A stretch of DNA of 56,846 bases from CAYVXE01 sp964455375 (lineage in GTDB: Bacteria > Zhuqueibacterota > Zhuqueibacteria > Oceanimicrobiales > Oceanimicrobiaceae): positions 1 to 56,846 of the forward strand of contig CAYVXE010000018.1 in assembly GCA_964455375.1 (NCBI GenBank), given 5' to 3'. Under the pieces are notes generated by a model, which did not search any database, was not told the origin of the DNA, and saw nothing but the letters and a program-made list of their open reading frames with translations. Both the position numbers and the translations under genes were made by a program. The stretch's first letter is position 1; each line of letters begins with the position of its first letter. Of this stretch, positions 33,193 to 41,551 are shown piece after piece.

Positions 33193-34711
33193 GTTTCTCC
33201 CTGGTAATTAAGCCCACGGATTCTTGATTTGCCGGTAAGCGTAAAGTAAATTTTGTGCCTTTACCGATTTCGCTTGCCACATCTATCTTGCCATAATGCT
33301 TGCCGATAATTCCCCAGGCAATGGCTAACCCCAGCCCGGTGCCTTTCTGGCCTTTTGTAGAATAAAATGGCTCAAATATTTTCGTTAAATTTTCTTCGGA
33401 AATGCCATTGCCGGAATCGGTGACTTCAATGAGAACTGCATCTTTTTCGTTTAATTTGTCCGCTCTGGTCGCAATGTGAATTTTTCCTCCCTTTGTACCG
33501 ATGGCATCGGCTGCATTTACCAACAGATTGATCAGTACCTGCTGTAATTGGTTTGCATCTGCCCAAATAACAGGCAAATTCCCGGTCAAATTGATTTGAA
33601 TAGAAATATTTTGCAGGTTAAATTGATTGTCCAGAATGCTTACGGTTTGGTTCACCACATCGTTGATGTTGACGTTGGATTTTTTCGGGGCTTCCTGGCG
33701 TGCGAAATCCAACAGACCTTTCACAATTTCCCGGCAGCGTTTGGTTTCCCGAACGATGACCTCAAGGTCTTTTTTATGATCCGGATTATCCGCGCAACGT
33801 TTCAGCAAGAAACTACTGTAGGTTAAAACACCGGTCAAAGGATTGTTGATTTCATGCGCCACTCCCGCAGCCAAACGGCCAAGAGACGCCAGCTTATCCG
33901 ATTGGTAAACTTTTCGTTGCGCTTCATAGAGTTTGCGGGTCATTTCATTGAATGACTTCGCCAGATGACTTAACTCGTCTTTTCCGGATACTTTGATTTT
34001 ATAGTCGAGATTACCGGAGGAAACAATATTGGTCGCTTCCGCTAAACGGCGTACCGGTTCCCCAACTAATTTTTGCACAAAAAACCAGAGGATGACACTG
34101 ATAGCCACAATGGCACTGACGGCAAATAACACCATTTTCATTTGATTGTCGCGTATTTCTCTGGTAACTTCATCGAGTGACATGGTGACGTCCAGAACAC
34201 CGAGCACCTTTTCATTTTCCAGATGGGCATGGCAGTCCGCTTGCCAGCAACCCGGCTCATTGTTGATGGGGTTGATAATTCCCAGCGTTTCATTGTTTTC
34301 CTGATCTGTAAAAAACCTCGTCCGCTCCGGGATAGAGACGCCTTTCAGCGGCTGGCCGGACGAATGACAGACATAACAGGCTTCGGCGCGTTTATCCACC
34401 ATGGTGTTGATCTCTTTCTTGTCCGACGAATAAATAATTTCTCCCTCTTTGTTAAATATTCGCACTTTGTCAATCCCTTCCTGCTGGCCGATGCTGTCGA
34501 TAATCCGGTGAATACGATCACGTTGGTTGAGCAGCATGTCATATTTCGTGCTGCTTTTGACGGTTTCACTGAGCTGGTTGGCATTGTGCTCCACCTGTGA
34601 AATAAGCGCCTTCTTTTGTGCATGGATGATGAAATAAGCAAAAATCAAAATAACTACGATTGCCACACAACCGACGGCAAAAATCAATTTGGATGTAATT
34701 CTATTTTTCAT
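33176..34711 (-). CDS. Sensor histidine kinase with two c-type heme sites in its periplasmic domain
   Basis: The 511-residue protein has two transmembrane helices (about 9-28 and 192-212). The periplasmic domain between them contains CYVCH (112-116) and CWQADCH (155-161, CX4CH). After the second helix come HAMP (about 212-265), a HisKA domain with the H-box AGVAHEINNPL (His286) and a HATPase_c domain (NLLVNAADA, DSGNGIS, GTGLGLAI). Covalent heme makes it a direct sensor of redox state or of a heme ligand in the periplasm. It heads the operon with two receiver-GcvH proteins and the Hmc-like complex, and so probably adjusts that complex or its targets to periplasmic redox conditions. Confidence 0.88.
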   Translation of the reverse strand: MKNRITSKLIFAVGCVAIVVILIFAYFIIHAQKKALISQVEHNANQLSETVKSSTKYDMLLNQRDRIHRIIDSIGQQEGIDKVRIFNKEGEIIYSSDKKEINTMVDKRAEACYVCHSSGQPLKGVSIPERTRFFTDQENNETLGIINPINNEPGCWQADCHAHLENEKVLGVLDVTMSLDEVTREIRDNQMKMVLFAVSAIVAISVILWFFVQKLVGEPVRRLAEATNIVSSGNLDYKIKVSGKDELSHLAKSFNEMTRKLYEAQRKVYQSDKLASLGRLAAGVAHEINNPLTGVLTYSSFLLKRCADNPDHKKDLEVIVRETKRCREIVKGLLDFARQEAPKKSNVNINDVVNQTVSILDNQFNLQNISIQINLTGNLPVIWADANQLQQVLINLLVNAADAIGTKGGKIHIATRADKLNEKDAVLIEVTDSGNGISEENLTKIFEPFYSTKGQKGTGLGLAIAWGIIGKHYGKIDVASEIGKGTKFTLRLPANQESVGLITREKHELAV

Positions 34712-35169
34712 GTTGCACCTTATCTATCTCAAAAGAGCCATTTACAAAAACTGTACCAGTAAACACAAACAACATGGCAACGACCGGAAAGCAGGTCAGC
34801 ATCAGCATTCAAGTCAGAAAAAATCCCGAAAATGAGAATCGTACTAAAAGATTTCTTAAAATCGGAAAAAAAACGTTGTCAGACACATCTTCTCATGGTC
34901 ACTTAATAGTGCCATTGGTCTTTATTTATTAATGGCTTATGGTCATTTTTTAACCTGTGTAAGTTGTACCAATTTCTCTGGCACAAACTTTGACCTTTGA
35001 TTTTATTAAGATTGGATTGCAGATTTTGAAAAAACAAAACAACGCCTTGTTGCGGAATCGATGCTTGTTCAGGATGTTGCAAATGGTTGCATCCATTTTC
35101 TCAATGAACCGAGAATTGCTGCAACATGGTCCAACCCCCGAAAAATAACTTTTACCGGGTGCATCGTTT
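34712..35169. promoter_or_regulatory. Divergent control region between kinase operon and sigma-54 activator
   Basis: About 460 non-coding bases serve two divergent transcripts. On the plus strand TGGCACAAACTTTGAC at 34979-34994 resembles a -24/-12 promoter (GG and GA ten bases apart, where the consensus is GC). Palindromes TGCAA-ATGG-TTGCA (35078-35091) and TTGC-T-GCAA (35116-35124) match half-sites of the palindromes found after the activator gene. No -24/-12 box was found facing the kinase operon. An 82-codon frame on the minus strand (34950-35198) has no family likeness. Confidence 0.45.
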
Positions 35170-36513
35170 ATGAAATCAAATACAAAACAGTGCCTCACAG
35201 CGCATCATGCCAATACAATTTTAGACAGCATTGCCGAGGGCGTTTTCACGGTCAACGAGCAGATGAAAATCACCTATTTCAACAAAGCTGCTGAAAAAAT
35301 CACCGGCGTGCCCCGAGAAGAGGCCATAGGCAACTACTGTTTTGAGGTCTTACGCTCGAATATTTGTGAGCAACATTGTGCACTGAAAAATACGTTTCGA
35401 ACCTCTGAGCAAGTCATCGATCAACACGCCAATTTACTACGCCCAAATGGAAAGCAAATTCCAATCAGCGTCAGTACGGCTTTACTAAAAGACAATGGCG
35501 GCAACGTCAGCGGCGGCGTCGGAACGTTCCGTGATCTCTCGACCATCGAAGAATTACGGAAAGAAATTAAGCGCAGATACACCTTCCAGGATATTATTTC
35601 CAAGAACCACAAGATACTGGAAGTATTTGACATCCTGCCGAACATTTCCAAAAGTGAAAGTACGGTGCTCATTCTGGGGCCGAGTGGTTCGGGAAAGGAA
35701 TTGTTTGCGCATGCCATTCACAATTTGAGCTTACGCAACAAAGGGCCTTTCATTGCCATCAATTGCGGCGCACTACCCGACACGCTTCTGGAGTCCGAAC
35801 TCTTTGGTTATGAAAAAGGGGCTTTTACCGATGCCAAAAAGGACAAACCGGGACGTTTTGCTCTGGCGAAGGGTGGAACCATTTTTCTCGATGAAGTGGA
35901 AAGCCTCTCCCCCGCTACCCAGGTCAAATTACTGCGGGTCTTACAGGAAAGAGAATTCGAACCCCTTGGCGCCATCAAATCGGTAAAAGCGGATGTGCGG
36001 ATTGTTTCGGCTACAAAAATCGACCTGGCGGAGTTAGTGGCTGAAAATAAATTCAGAGATGACCTCTATTTCAGGTTAAATGTTGTTCAACTTAACCTGC
36101 CGCCTCTGACAGCCCGAAAAGATGATCTGCCTCTGCTCATTGCCCATTTTATTGAAAAATTCAATCATAAGATGAGTCGAAATATTACCGGAGTTTCGCA
36201 GGATGTTCTCGAAACATTGATGCGCTATGATTTCCCCGGCAATATTCGACAATTGGAAAACATCATCGAACATGCATTCGTCATGTGCCGGGGTGATGTG
36301 ATCCAATGCCATCATCTACCGGGTGACATTTTGCAGGCGACACTCACCACTTGTAAACAGGCGGAACCGCAACAACCGTTAGCGACTATCGAAGCCCGAA
36401 TGATTTTACTGACTTTGAAGAAAAACAACGGAAATAAAATAGCCGCCGCATACGAATTGGGACTGCACCGCACCACCCTTTGGCGCAAGATGAAAAAATA
36501 CAACTTGCTGTAA
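35170..36513 (+). CDS. PAS-domain sigma-54-dependent activator
   Basis: The 447-residue protein contains an N-terminal PAS domain (about 12-125) with a cysteine cluster CFEVLRSNICEQHC (57-70), an AAA+ sigma-54 domain (Walker A GPSGSGKE at 170-177; Walker B GGTIFLDEV) and a C-terminal Fis-type helix-turn-helix (KIAAAYELGLHRTTLWRKM). The sigma-54 contact loop reads GAFTDA instead of GAFTGA, a variant I recall from other PAS-type activators. There is no receiver domain, so the PAS module, perhaps through its cysteines, senses the signal directly. It is the first of three plus-strand genes. Palindromic GTTGC/GCAAC sites occur on both sides, and a sigma-54 promoter lies before the next gene. Confidence 0.88.
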   Translation: MKSNTKQCLTAHHANTILDSIAEGVFTVNEQMKITYFNKAAEKITGVPREEAIGNYCFEVLRSNICEQHCALKNTFRTSEQVIDQHANLLRPNGKQIPISVSTALLKDNGGNVSGGVGTFRDLSTIEELRKEIKRRYTFQDIISKNHKILEVFDILPNISKSESTVLILGPSGSGKELFAHAIHNLSLRNKGPFIAINCGALPDTLLESELFGYEKGAFTDAKKDKPGRFALAKGGTIFLDEVESLSPATQVKLLRVLQEREFEPLGAIKSVKADVRIVSATKIDLAELVAENKFRDDLYFRLNVVQLNLPPLTARKDDLPLLIAHFIEKFNHKMSRNITGVSQDVLETLMRYDFPGNIRQLENIIEHAFVMCRGDVIQCHHLPGDILQATLTTCKQAEPQQPLATIEARMILLTLKKNNGNKIAAAYELGLHRTTLWRKMKKYNLL

Positions 36514-36530
36514 TTCTTTAGCTGCACTTG

Positions 36531-36566
36531 CGCAACTGTTGCGGTAAAATGTTGCAAGCCTGCAAC
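36531..36566 (+). promoter_or_regulatory. Candidate activator-binding site (two GTTGC palindromes)
   Basis: CGCAAC-T-GTTGCG (36531-36543) and GTTGCA-AGCC-TGCAAC (36551-36566) are perfect palindromes with the same half-site. They lie 18-53 bases after the activator's stop codon and about 140-175 bases upstream of the -12 GC of the predicted sigma-54 promoter, the usual distance for an enhancer-binding site. Related palindromes lie upstream of the activator gene. Confidence 0.55.
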
Positions 36567-36692
36567 CCTCGCCAATGACCTCATTGACACCCTCCCTTTG
36601 CGTTCTTTGGCCTGAAGGCATACGCTCCAATCAACAAAAAACAGCAGACAAATAAATCCTTATCAACAATTTACAAAACCTGAATCGCTAAT

Positions 36693-36710
36693 TTGGCCTG
36701 AGCTTTGCTT
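36693..36710 (+). promoter_or_regulatory. Putative sigma-54 (-24/-12) promoter
   Basis: TTGGCCTGAGCTTTGCTT has GG at 36695-36696 and GC at 36707-36708 with exactly ten bases between, matching the TTGGC-N8-TTGCT pattern of RpoN promoters. The start site would fall near 36720, just before the NifX-like gene at 36739. Confidence 0.6.
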
Positions 36711-36738
36711 TCAAATATTGCATAAAACAGAGTTAAAC

Positions 36739-37110
36739 ATGCAGATCATCGCCATAACAAAGTTCAACAGCCGGGTCTCTTCCCGCCTGGATTACACCCA
36801 AAATATCGACTTGGTCTATGTGGAAAATCATAAAACCAGCAAATGGGAGCATATCCATCTAACGGCTAAGAATCCTCTGGATAAGATAAATACTCTAAAA
36901 GATTTAGGCGTAGAGGTCGTTATTTGCGGGGGCATAACCGAAATTTGTTTAAATCAGTTAAAAAACTATCGCATCGACGTTTATCCCTGGGTGCGTGGAG
37001 AAATTCAGGACGTTGTGCAGCGTTTTTTGAAAGGCACCCTGCAAAAACCAAATGATAAAAACTCATTTCCATCAACTGAAAAAGATAAAGGAGAAAAGGA
37101 ACTTTTTTAA
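36739..37110 (+). CDS. NifX/NafY-like (dinitrogenase FeMo-cofactor family) small protein
   Basis: From the ATG at 36739 (MQIIAITKFNSRVSSRLDY) the protein is about 123 residues; the frame opens seven codons earlier. The fold marks are an N-terminal strand, a central VDLVYVE strand, GVEVVICGGITEICLNQL and YPWVRGEIQDVVQRFLKG, typical of the NifX/NifB-C domain family that binds FeMo-cofactor precursors or iron-sulfur clusters. No nif genes are nearby. Stand-alone members occur in many anaerobes and may carry or store metal clusters. The C-terminal 20 residues are charged and variable. It follows a predicted sigma-54 promoter and precedes a cytochrome c gene. Confidence 0.78.
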   Translation: MQIIAITKFNSRVSSRLDYTQNIDLVYVENHKTSKWEHIHLTAKNPLDKINTLKDLGVEVVICGGITEICLNQLKNYRIDVYPWVRGEIQDVVQRFLKGTLQKPNDKNSFPSTEKDKGEKELF

Positions 37111-37202
37111 CTGTCCGGGACTCTTTAACTATAGAATCATTTTGCAAGATCGTAACAATCCAAAAGGTTCAATGAAATCCTTTTTAATAAGGAGGTACGT
37201 GT

Positions 37203-37658
37203 ATGAATAATAGAAAATTTATTCCAGTGCTCATGATCCTCCTTGGCGTTCTCATCATCGGCATTGCTTACATTCAAAGTCTGAATGAAAGGCCAACCGC
37301 AACCGTTCCTAAAAATTGGCATTTCACCTTACCAAAAGGTGATGCGACGGCCGGTAAAACCGACTTTTTGCGGCTACAGTGTCATGTGTGCCATAAGAAT
37401 GCCTTGACTGAAATTGCTAAAGTTCCCCCGGACACAAAATGGCAAGGTCCGGATTTAACCTCCGGATATGAAAAACTGCCTGATACCTATCTTGCTGAAT
37501 CCATCATTAAAAAGCATACGAAAGTAGCGGATCCATTTTACACATCTGGAGACTCTCACGAAGGCATGGGGAAATACAATCATCATTTAACGGTGCAAGA
37601 GCTGGTGGATTTAGTGGCATTTCTAAAACAACCGCCAAAGGACATCGCGCAAAAGTGA
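37203..37658 (+). CDS. Monoheme class I cytochrome c, membrane anchored
   Basis: The 151-residue protein has an N-terminal helix (about 7-24) without an obvious cleavage site, a single CHVCH near residue 59 and a late GMGKYNHHLTVQELVDLVAFL block. In that block Met supplies the second axial ligand and the final helix packs on the first, as in class I cytochromes. It begins behind a strong AAGGAGGT. It is 92 bases after the NifX-like gene and probably shares its sigma-54 promoter. It is the only simple monoheme c in a region of multiheme proteins, perhaps a sensor or a small shuttle. Confidence 0.82.
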   Translation: MNNRKFIPVLMILLGVLIIGIAYIQSLNERPTATVPKNWHFTLPKGDATAGKTDFLRLQCHVCHKNALTEIAKVPPDTKWQGPDLTSGYEKLPDTYLAESIIKKHTKVADPFYTSGDSHEGMGKYNHHLTVQELVDLVAFLKQPPKDIAQK

Positions 37659-37946
37659 TGCCGGAAGGCTTGCAAATCCATGCATCTCACTTCTGAGCGA
37701 CTAAATGTAGGCGGACTTGAACATCTACGTCTCAGGTCAGAGCACAAAATGTCCAGAATGACATTGTGGCATTATTTGAAAAAAATTCGCCACAGAGCTC
37801 ACAGAGAAAAAATGATAAACAGCAATGCATTTAAAATCAATGAACTATAGAGAAGGCAGGCAGAGTCACTACCGAAGAGGAATCTACTTGTGCATCAGAC
37901 CCGCCGGCTCCGCTGTTGCGACTCAGGAATTCCTTTTTCGACAGGC
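37659..37946. other. Convergent intergenic gap
   Basis: About 290 bases between two converging genes. It contains fragments of dispersed boilerplate (GCCACAGAGCTCACAGAGAA near 37792, CGACAGGCTCAGCGATAC near 37938) but no clear terminator or coding frame. Confidence 0.4.
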
Positions 37947-40793
37947 TCAGCGATACAGAAACAACATTGCGTAAATAATCAAAACAATGACCGCAATTCC
38001 CATCGTCAGGCAACTTAGCCCGAATATTCTTGCCCCACTTACCAACCATCGCGGTGGAGGATCGACAAACTTTTCACGAATTGTACGATCTTTCGTAAGC
38101 TGCTTATACTCAAAGGGACGGTCGTGTTTCAACTCTTCCAGCGACACACTCCCGGTAAATATGACAGGATCCATCGGAAATTTATCCGGTCGAAAATGAG
38201 TGTTGAAAAAGTGCACGGTAAAAATAAAACCCGTGGCCAAGAGGGCTTCATCGCTATGAATGATCGTCGCAACATTAATTAACCAACCGTGCAAACCCAT
38301 CTTTGTAAAAAATTCAGGGAACCACAGCAACAAACCACTTCCACCAATGACGACCACTCCCCAGAAAACAGCGAAATAATCAAATTTTTCCCAATAAGTC
38401 CAACGTCCGTATTCAGGCCGTGGACCGATCCCCAGGAACCATTTCATGGATTGAAAGAATTCTACAATATCCTTTTTTCTGGGAACTAATGTGTTTTCAC
38501 CTGTCAACATTTTCTTTAAAGGAATTTTGCTATGACATTTTTTGTACAACATGTAACCAATATGCAGAAAGAAATAAATAAAGGTGATCAGTGCAGCGAC
38601 ACGGTGAATATGCCCGGTGACTGCGTACCCTCCTAACACTCTTGAAATAGATTGAAAGATGCCGACCCCCGAAAATTTGATGGTCATGCCCGAAATAGCC
38701 AGAGAGAGAAAACTGATGATCACCAACAAATGCAGAAACCGGGAAAAGCCGTCAAAACGTTGAACGTGAATTTTGTTCGAAAACGACGTACCTGCTGTTT
38801 TTGACGCATCTTTACGGTTCTTATTTATCCGACGTCGTTCATATCCTGCCCTGGGAAGCCACATAATTGTATGTAAACCAAAAAATCCAAACGTGCCAAT
38901 CAGCAAAATAGACATACCCCAGAAGGTAAAAAACAGATAAGGATATTTCGTTTTGTTATGGTGCGTGGCGTGGGTTAAATATCCGACAAATTTACGATTC
39001 GAATTAGGATGACATTTTTTACACGTCTCAACAATGTTATAGTAGCTTAATGTCGATTTTGGATTGGACACCGGTAAAATATTGTGTGACCCGTGGCAGT
39101 CATAACATTTTGCGGTTTTTACCGAACCCAATTTAGACACTTTACCATGAAATGTGTCAAAGTAGGTCGACGCCACATCCAAATGACATTTACCGCATTG
39201 ATTCAAAATTTTTTGACGGAAATCTCCAATATCAACCCGTTCTATCGTATGCGATTGATGGCAGTCGTTGCAAGCAGGCAGTTTTTTCTTTGATTTACTG
39301 ACTTGTTTACTGTGGATACTCGTTTTAAATTTTTCATAGATGCCGAGGTGACATTGCGCACACGTTTTAGGAATATTATCCGGATAAACCGACGATGCAG
39401 GATCACTTGCAGGTAATTCATGGTGCGTGGTATGGCAGTCTACACAGGTTGCAGTGACCATGAGCCCGCTTTTGATAAGTCCCTTCCCATGAATACTCAT
39501 CGTGTAATGTTTATAAATTTCATGTTGTTTACCGGTATAAACGACAGCCGCTTTCTGCCCCTCACGATGACATTTTCCGCACAAATCGGGGATATTGCGG
39601 GCAAAGGTTGGTGACGTAATATCATTTTTAGACGATGTATTATGCGTACCATGACAATCAATACAATAGGGTACATTTTGCTTGCCGTTCGCGTGGTCAA
39701 TGCCATGTTGGCTGGTTTGGTAATTTGCAACTTCTTCGGCATGGCACATGGAACAGTCAACCTTGCCACTGTTCAAACAAACAGGCCTTTTTGAAATGCT
39801 TACATTTGTATGACATTTGATACAGGAGTTGTTGCGATGCACAGAATGCTGTAAATCGTTTTTATCCACATAAAGTGAAATAGTTTTGCCGTCTACTGTT
39901 TTTTTAAAACGTTTCTTTCCATGGCAAGAAAGACATTTTGAGTCAGGAAAGCTCTTCTCATAGAATACGCGTTGAACTTTGTGCGGCTGATGGCAATCCA
40001 CACAAATGGGTAATTCATGCGGCTTGGCTTCCCACGACTCACCCCGGACAACTTTAAGGTGCACCTTTTCTATTTGTGCGTGACACTGCATGCAGGTACT
40101 GGCAATATTATTCCGGTTTATACTGGATTCCGGATTTTCAGGCGGGAGAATATCGTGCGACCGGTGACAACTCGTACAAACTGCCGTTACAATCAAGCCG
40201 GTTTGAAAAAGCCCATTGCCATGAATGGATAAAGAATAGTTTTCCAGAATATGGTTCTGAGACAAAATGCGCAACTTTGAAACCGGGGTACCCTCTTTGT
40301 GGCATGATCCACATAAAGCGGGAACATTCATCACGTAGGTTTTAGATTTCTCATCGGTATGGGGCAGGATATCATGTTTACCGTGGCAAGTTACACAATT
40401 TGGCGCCAAATACTTACCCTTTTTGAATGCCTCCCCATGCAAACTTTTTTGATATTTTTCAGAGATATCATCATGGCAGTTACTGCAGTCTACGGCAGCC
40501 AAATTCTCGTTGTGTGGGAATTCCTCAACATCGGCATCTTCATGACATGAGACACAGCCATTTTCGCCATGTATTGAATCGTGAAATTTTTTACCATCTA
40601 CATAAAGCGATATTTCTTTGCCGCCGCGCTCAGTCGTGAAATCACGTTCGCCATGACATTCGAGACATTGATCGTCCTGAGCCTGAAGGTGGGACGGCCT
40701 GATAAAACAAAGCTGTAAGATTATCACAACAAAAAAAAACGTGACACACGTCCGGAAAGACGACTGCGGGAAAAAGGGCAGCTTGCGCTTCAT
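37947..40793 (-). CDS. 19-heme cytochrome c fused to a cytochrome b membrane domain
   Basis: The frame opens with GTG at 40877, but the ATG at 40793 (MKRKLPFFPQSS), followed by a signal-like helix, is the better start (GAGGAGG just upstream). The protein of about 948 residues has 19 CXXCH motifs. Motifs 1-8 and 9-18 are two copies of one module (both open CLxCHG..K.ISLYVD and share VDCSxCH and HG..CHG blocks), so an internal duplication is visible. A six-helix cytochrome b of the hydrogenase/formate-dehydrogenase gamma type follows (RFLHL, GHIHR, TVHFFNTHF). It should oxidise quinol and feed a long heme wire in the periplasm. It is encoded after a split version of the same design. Confidence 0.88.
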   Translation of the reverse strand: MKRKLPFFPQSSFRTCVTFFFVVIILQLCFIRPSHLQAQDDQCLECHGERDFTTERGGKEISLYVDGKKFHDSIHGENGCVSCHEDADVEEFPHNENLAAVDCSNCHDDISEKYQKSLHGEAFKKGKYLAPNCVTCHGKHDILPHTDEKSKTYVMNVPALCGSCHKEGTPVSKLRILSQNHILENYSLSIHGNGLFQTGLIVTAVCTSCHRSHDILPPENPESSINRNNIASTCMQCHAQIEKVHLKVVRGESWEAKPHELPICVDCHQPHKVQRVFYEKSFPDSKCLSCHGKKRFKKTVDGKTISLYVDKNDLQHSVHRNNSCIKCHTNVSISKRPVCLNSGKVDCSMCHAEEVANYQTSQHGIDHANGKQNVPYCIDCHGTHNTSSKNDITSPTFARNIPDLCGKCHREGQKAAVVYTGKQHEIYKHYTMSIHGKGLIKSGLMVTATCVDCHTTHHELPASDPASSVYPDNIPKTCAQCHLGIYEKFKTSIHSKQVSKSKKKLPACNDCHQSHTIERVDIGDFRQKILNQCGKCHLDVASTYFDTFHGKVSKLGSVKTAKCYDCHGSHNILPVSNPKSTLSYYNIVETCKKCHPNSNRKFVGYLTHATHHNKTKYPYLFFTFWGMSILLIGTFGFFGLHTIMWLPRAGYERRRINKNRKDASKTAGTSFSNKIHVQRFDGFSRFLHLLVIISFLSLAISGMTIKFSGVGIFQSISRVLGGYAVTGHIHRVAALITFIYFFLHIGYMLYKKCHSKIPLKKMLTGENTLVPRKKDIVEFFQSMKWFLGIGPRPEYGRWTYWEKFDYFAVFWGVVVIGGSGLLLWFPEFFTKMGLHGWLINVATIIHSDEALLATGFIFTVHFFNTHFRPDKFPMDPVIFTGSVSLEELKHDRPFEYKQLTKDRTIREKFVDPPPRWLVSGARIFGLSCLTMGIAVIVLIIYAMLFLYR

Positions 40794-40840
40794 GCCTCCT
40801 CGAAATTTTAATATACTTTTTGCGGAACTCTCCTCGCCGA

Positions 40841-41551
40841 TTAATCCTGCCGGGTTTCTTTCTCCAATTCCTCCCACTCGCGAAAATATTCATGCCGCAT
40901 TTCCTTTTCCGTTAAGCGGCCGTCAATCATACTTTTATTCAGCGGATATGTGTCAGGATTAAAAATGACATAATAGAAATGCCATACTACAATCGCAAGC
41001 GTTGCCAGCCAGGCTTCATAAAAATGAATAACCGTCATTAAATCGAGAATCCATTTGGGGAAAAATATCAAGGTTATTTCATTGAACCAGAGCATCAGGC
41101 CCGAAATCCCCATGATAATTGCCCCCCAAATCAGGGCAAGATACTCCGCTTTTTCCATATAGCTGAAATGGCCAAATGCAGGAGGATGTTTTCTGAAACC
41201 GAAATTGTAAGCGATGTTCTGAAGAAAGTCTCTCAAGTCCTGAATTCCCGGAATGAAGGCTTTACCGAGAGCTTTTCCTCTTTTGGTGAGACTTATATAA
41301 AATATATGATAAATACCCAAAAGCATAAAAATGGTTGCGAAAATTCGATGCACCGTACCTCTTAAGGCCGACAAATGATCAAGTCGAATGATGGGCTGCA
41401 CCCACCATGCATTGGGGTATTTTAACCCAAATCCGGTTAGAACAAGCATAATAAAACTCACAGCCATAATCCAATGCTGTAGTCGTTCGTTCAGCGTCCA
41501 ACGCAGATAACGTTTTTTGGGTTGATTATTAACCAAAGTCAATCCAGTCAT
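40841..41551 (-). CDS. Diheme cytochrome b membrane subunit (hydrogenase/FDH-gamma type)
   Basis: The 236-residue protein has four to five transmembrane helices with histidines in the family positions (LQHWIM, GTVHRIFA, IHFYEAWLA, VVWHFYYV). It binds two b hemes and exchanges electrons with quinone. Its start overlaps the stop of the 11-heme cytochrome by four bases, so the two products are made together. It is clearly homologous to the C-terminal half of the next protein (shared LIWGAIIMGISGLMLWF-type block). Confidence 0.88.
   Translation of the reverse strand: MTGLTLVNNQPKKRYLRWTLNERLQHWIMAVSFIMLVLTGFGLKYPNAWWVQPIIRLDHLSALRGTVHRIFATIFMLLGIYHIFYISLTKRGKALGKAFIPGIQDLRDFLQNIAYNFGFRKHPPAFGHFSYMEKAEYLALIWGAIIMGISGLMLWFNEITLIFFPKWILDLMTVIHFYEAWLATLAIVVWHFYYVIFNPDTYPLNKSMIDGRLTEKEMRHEYFREWEELEKETRQD

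Noticed and set aside
34950..35198. 82-residue minus-strand frame between the kinase and activator genes
   Set aside because: It overlaps the activator's start and the regulatory palindromes, and shows no domain.
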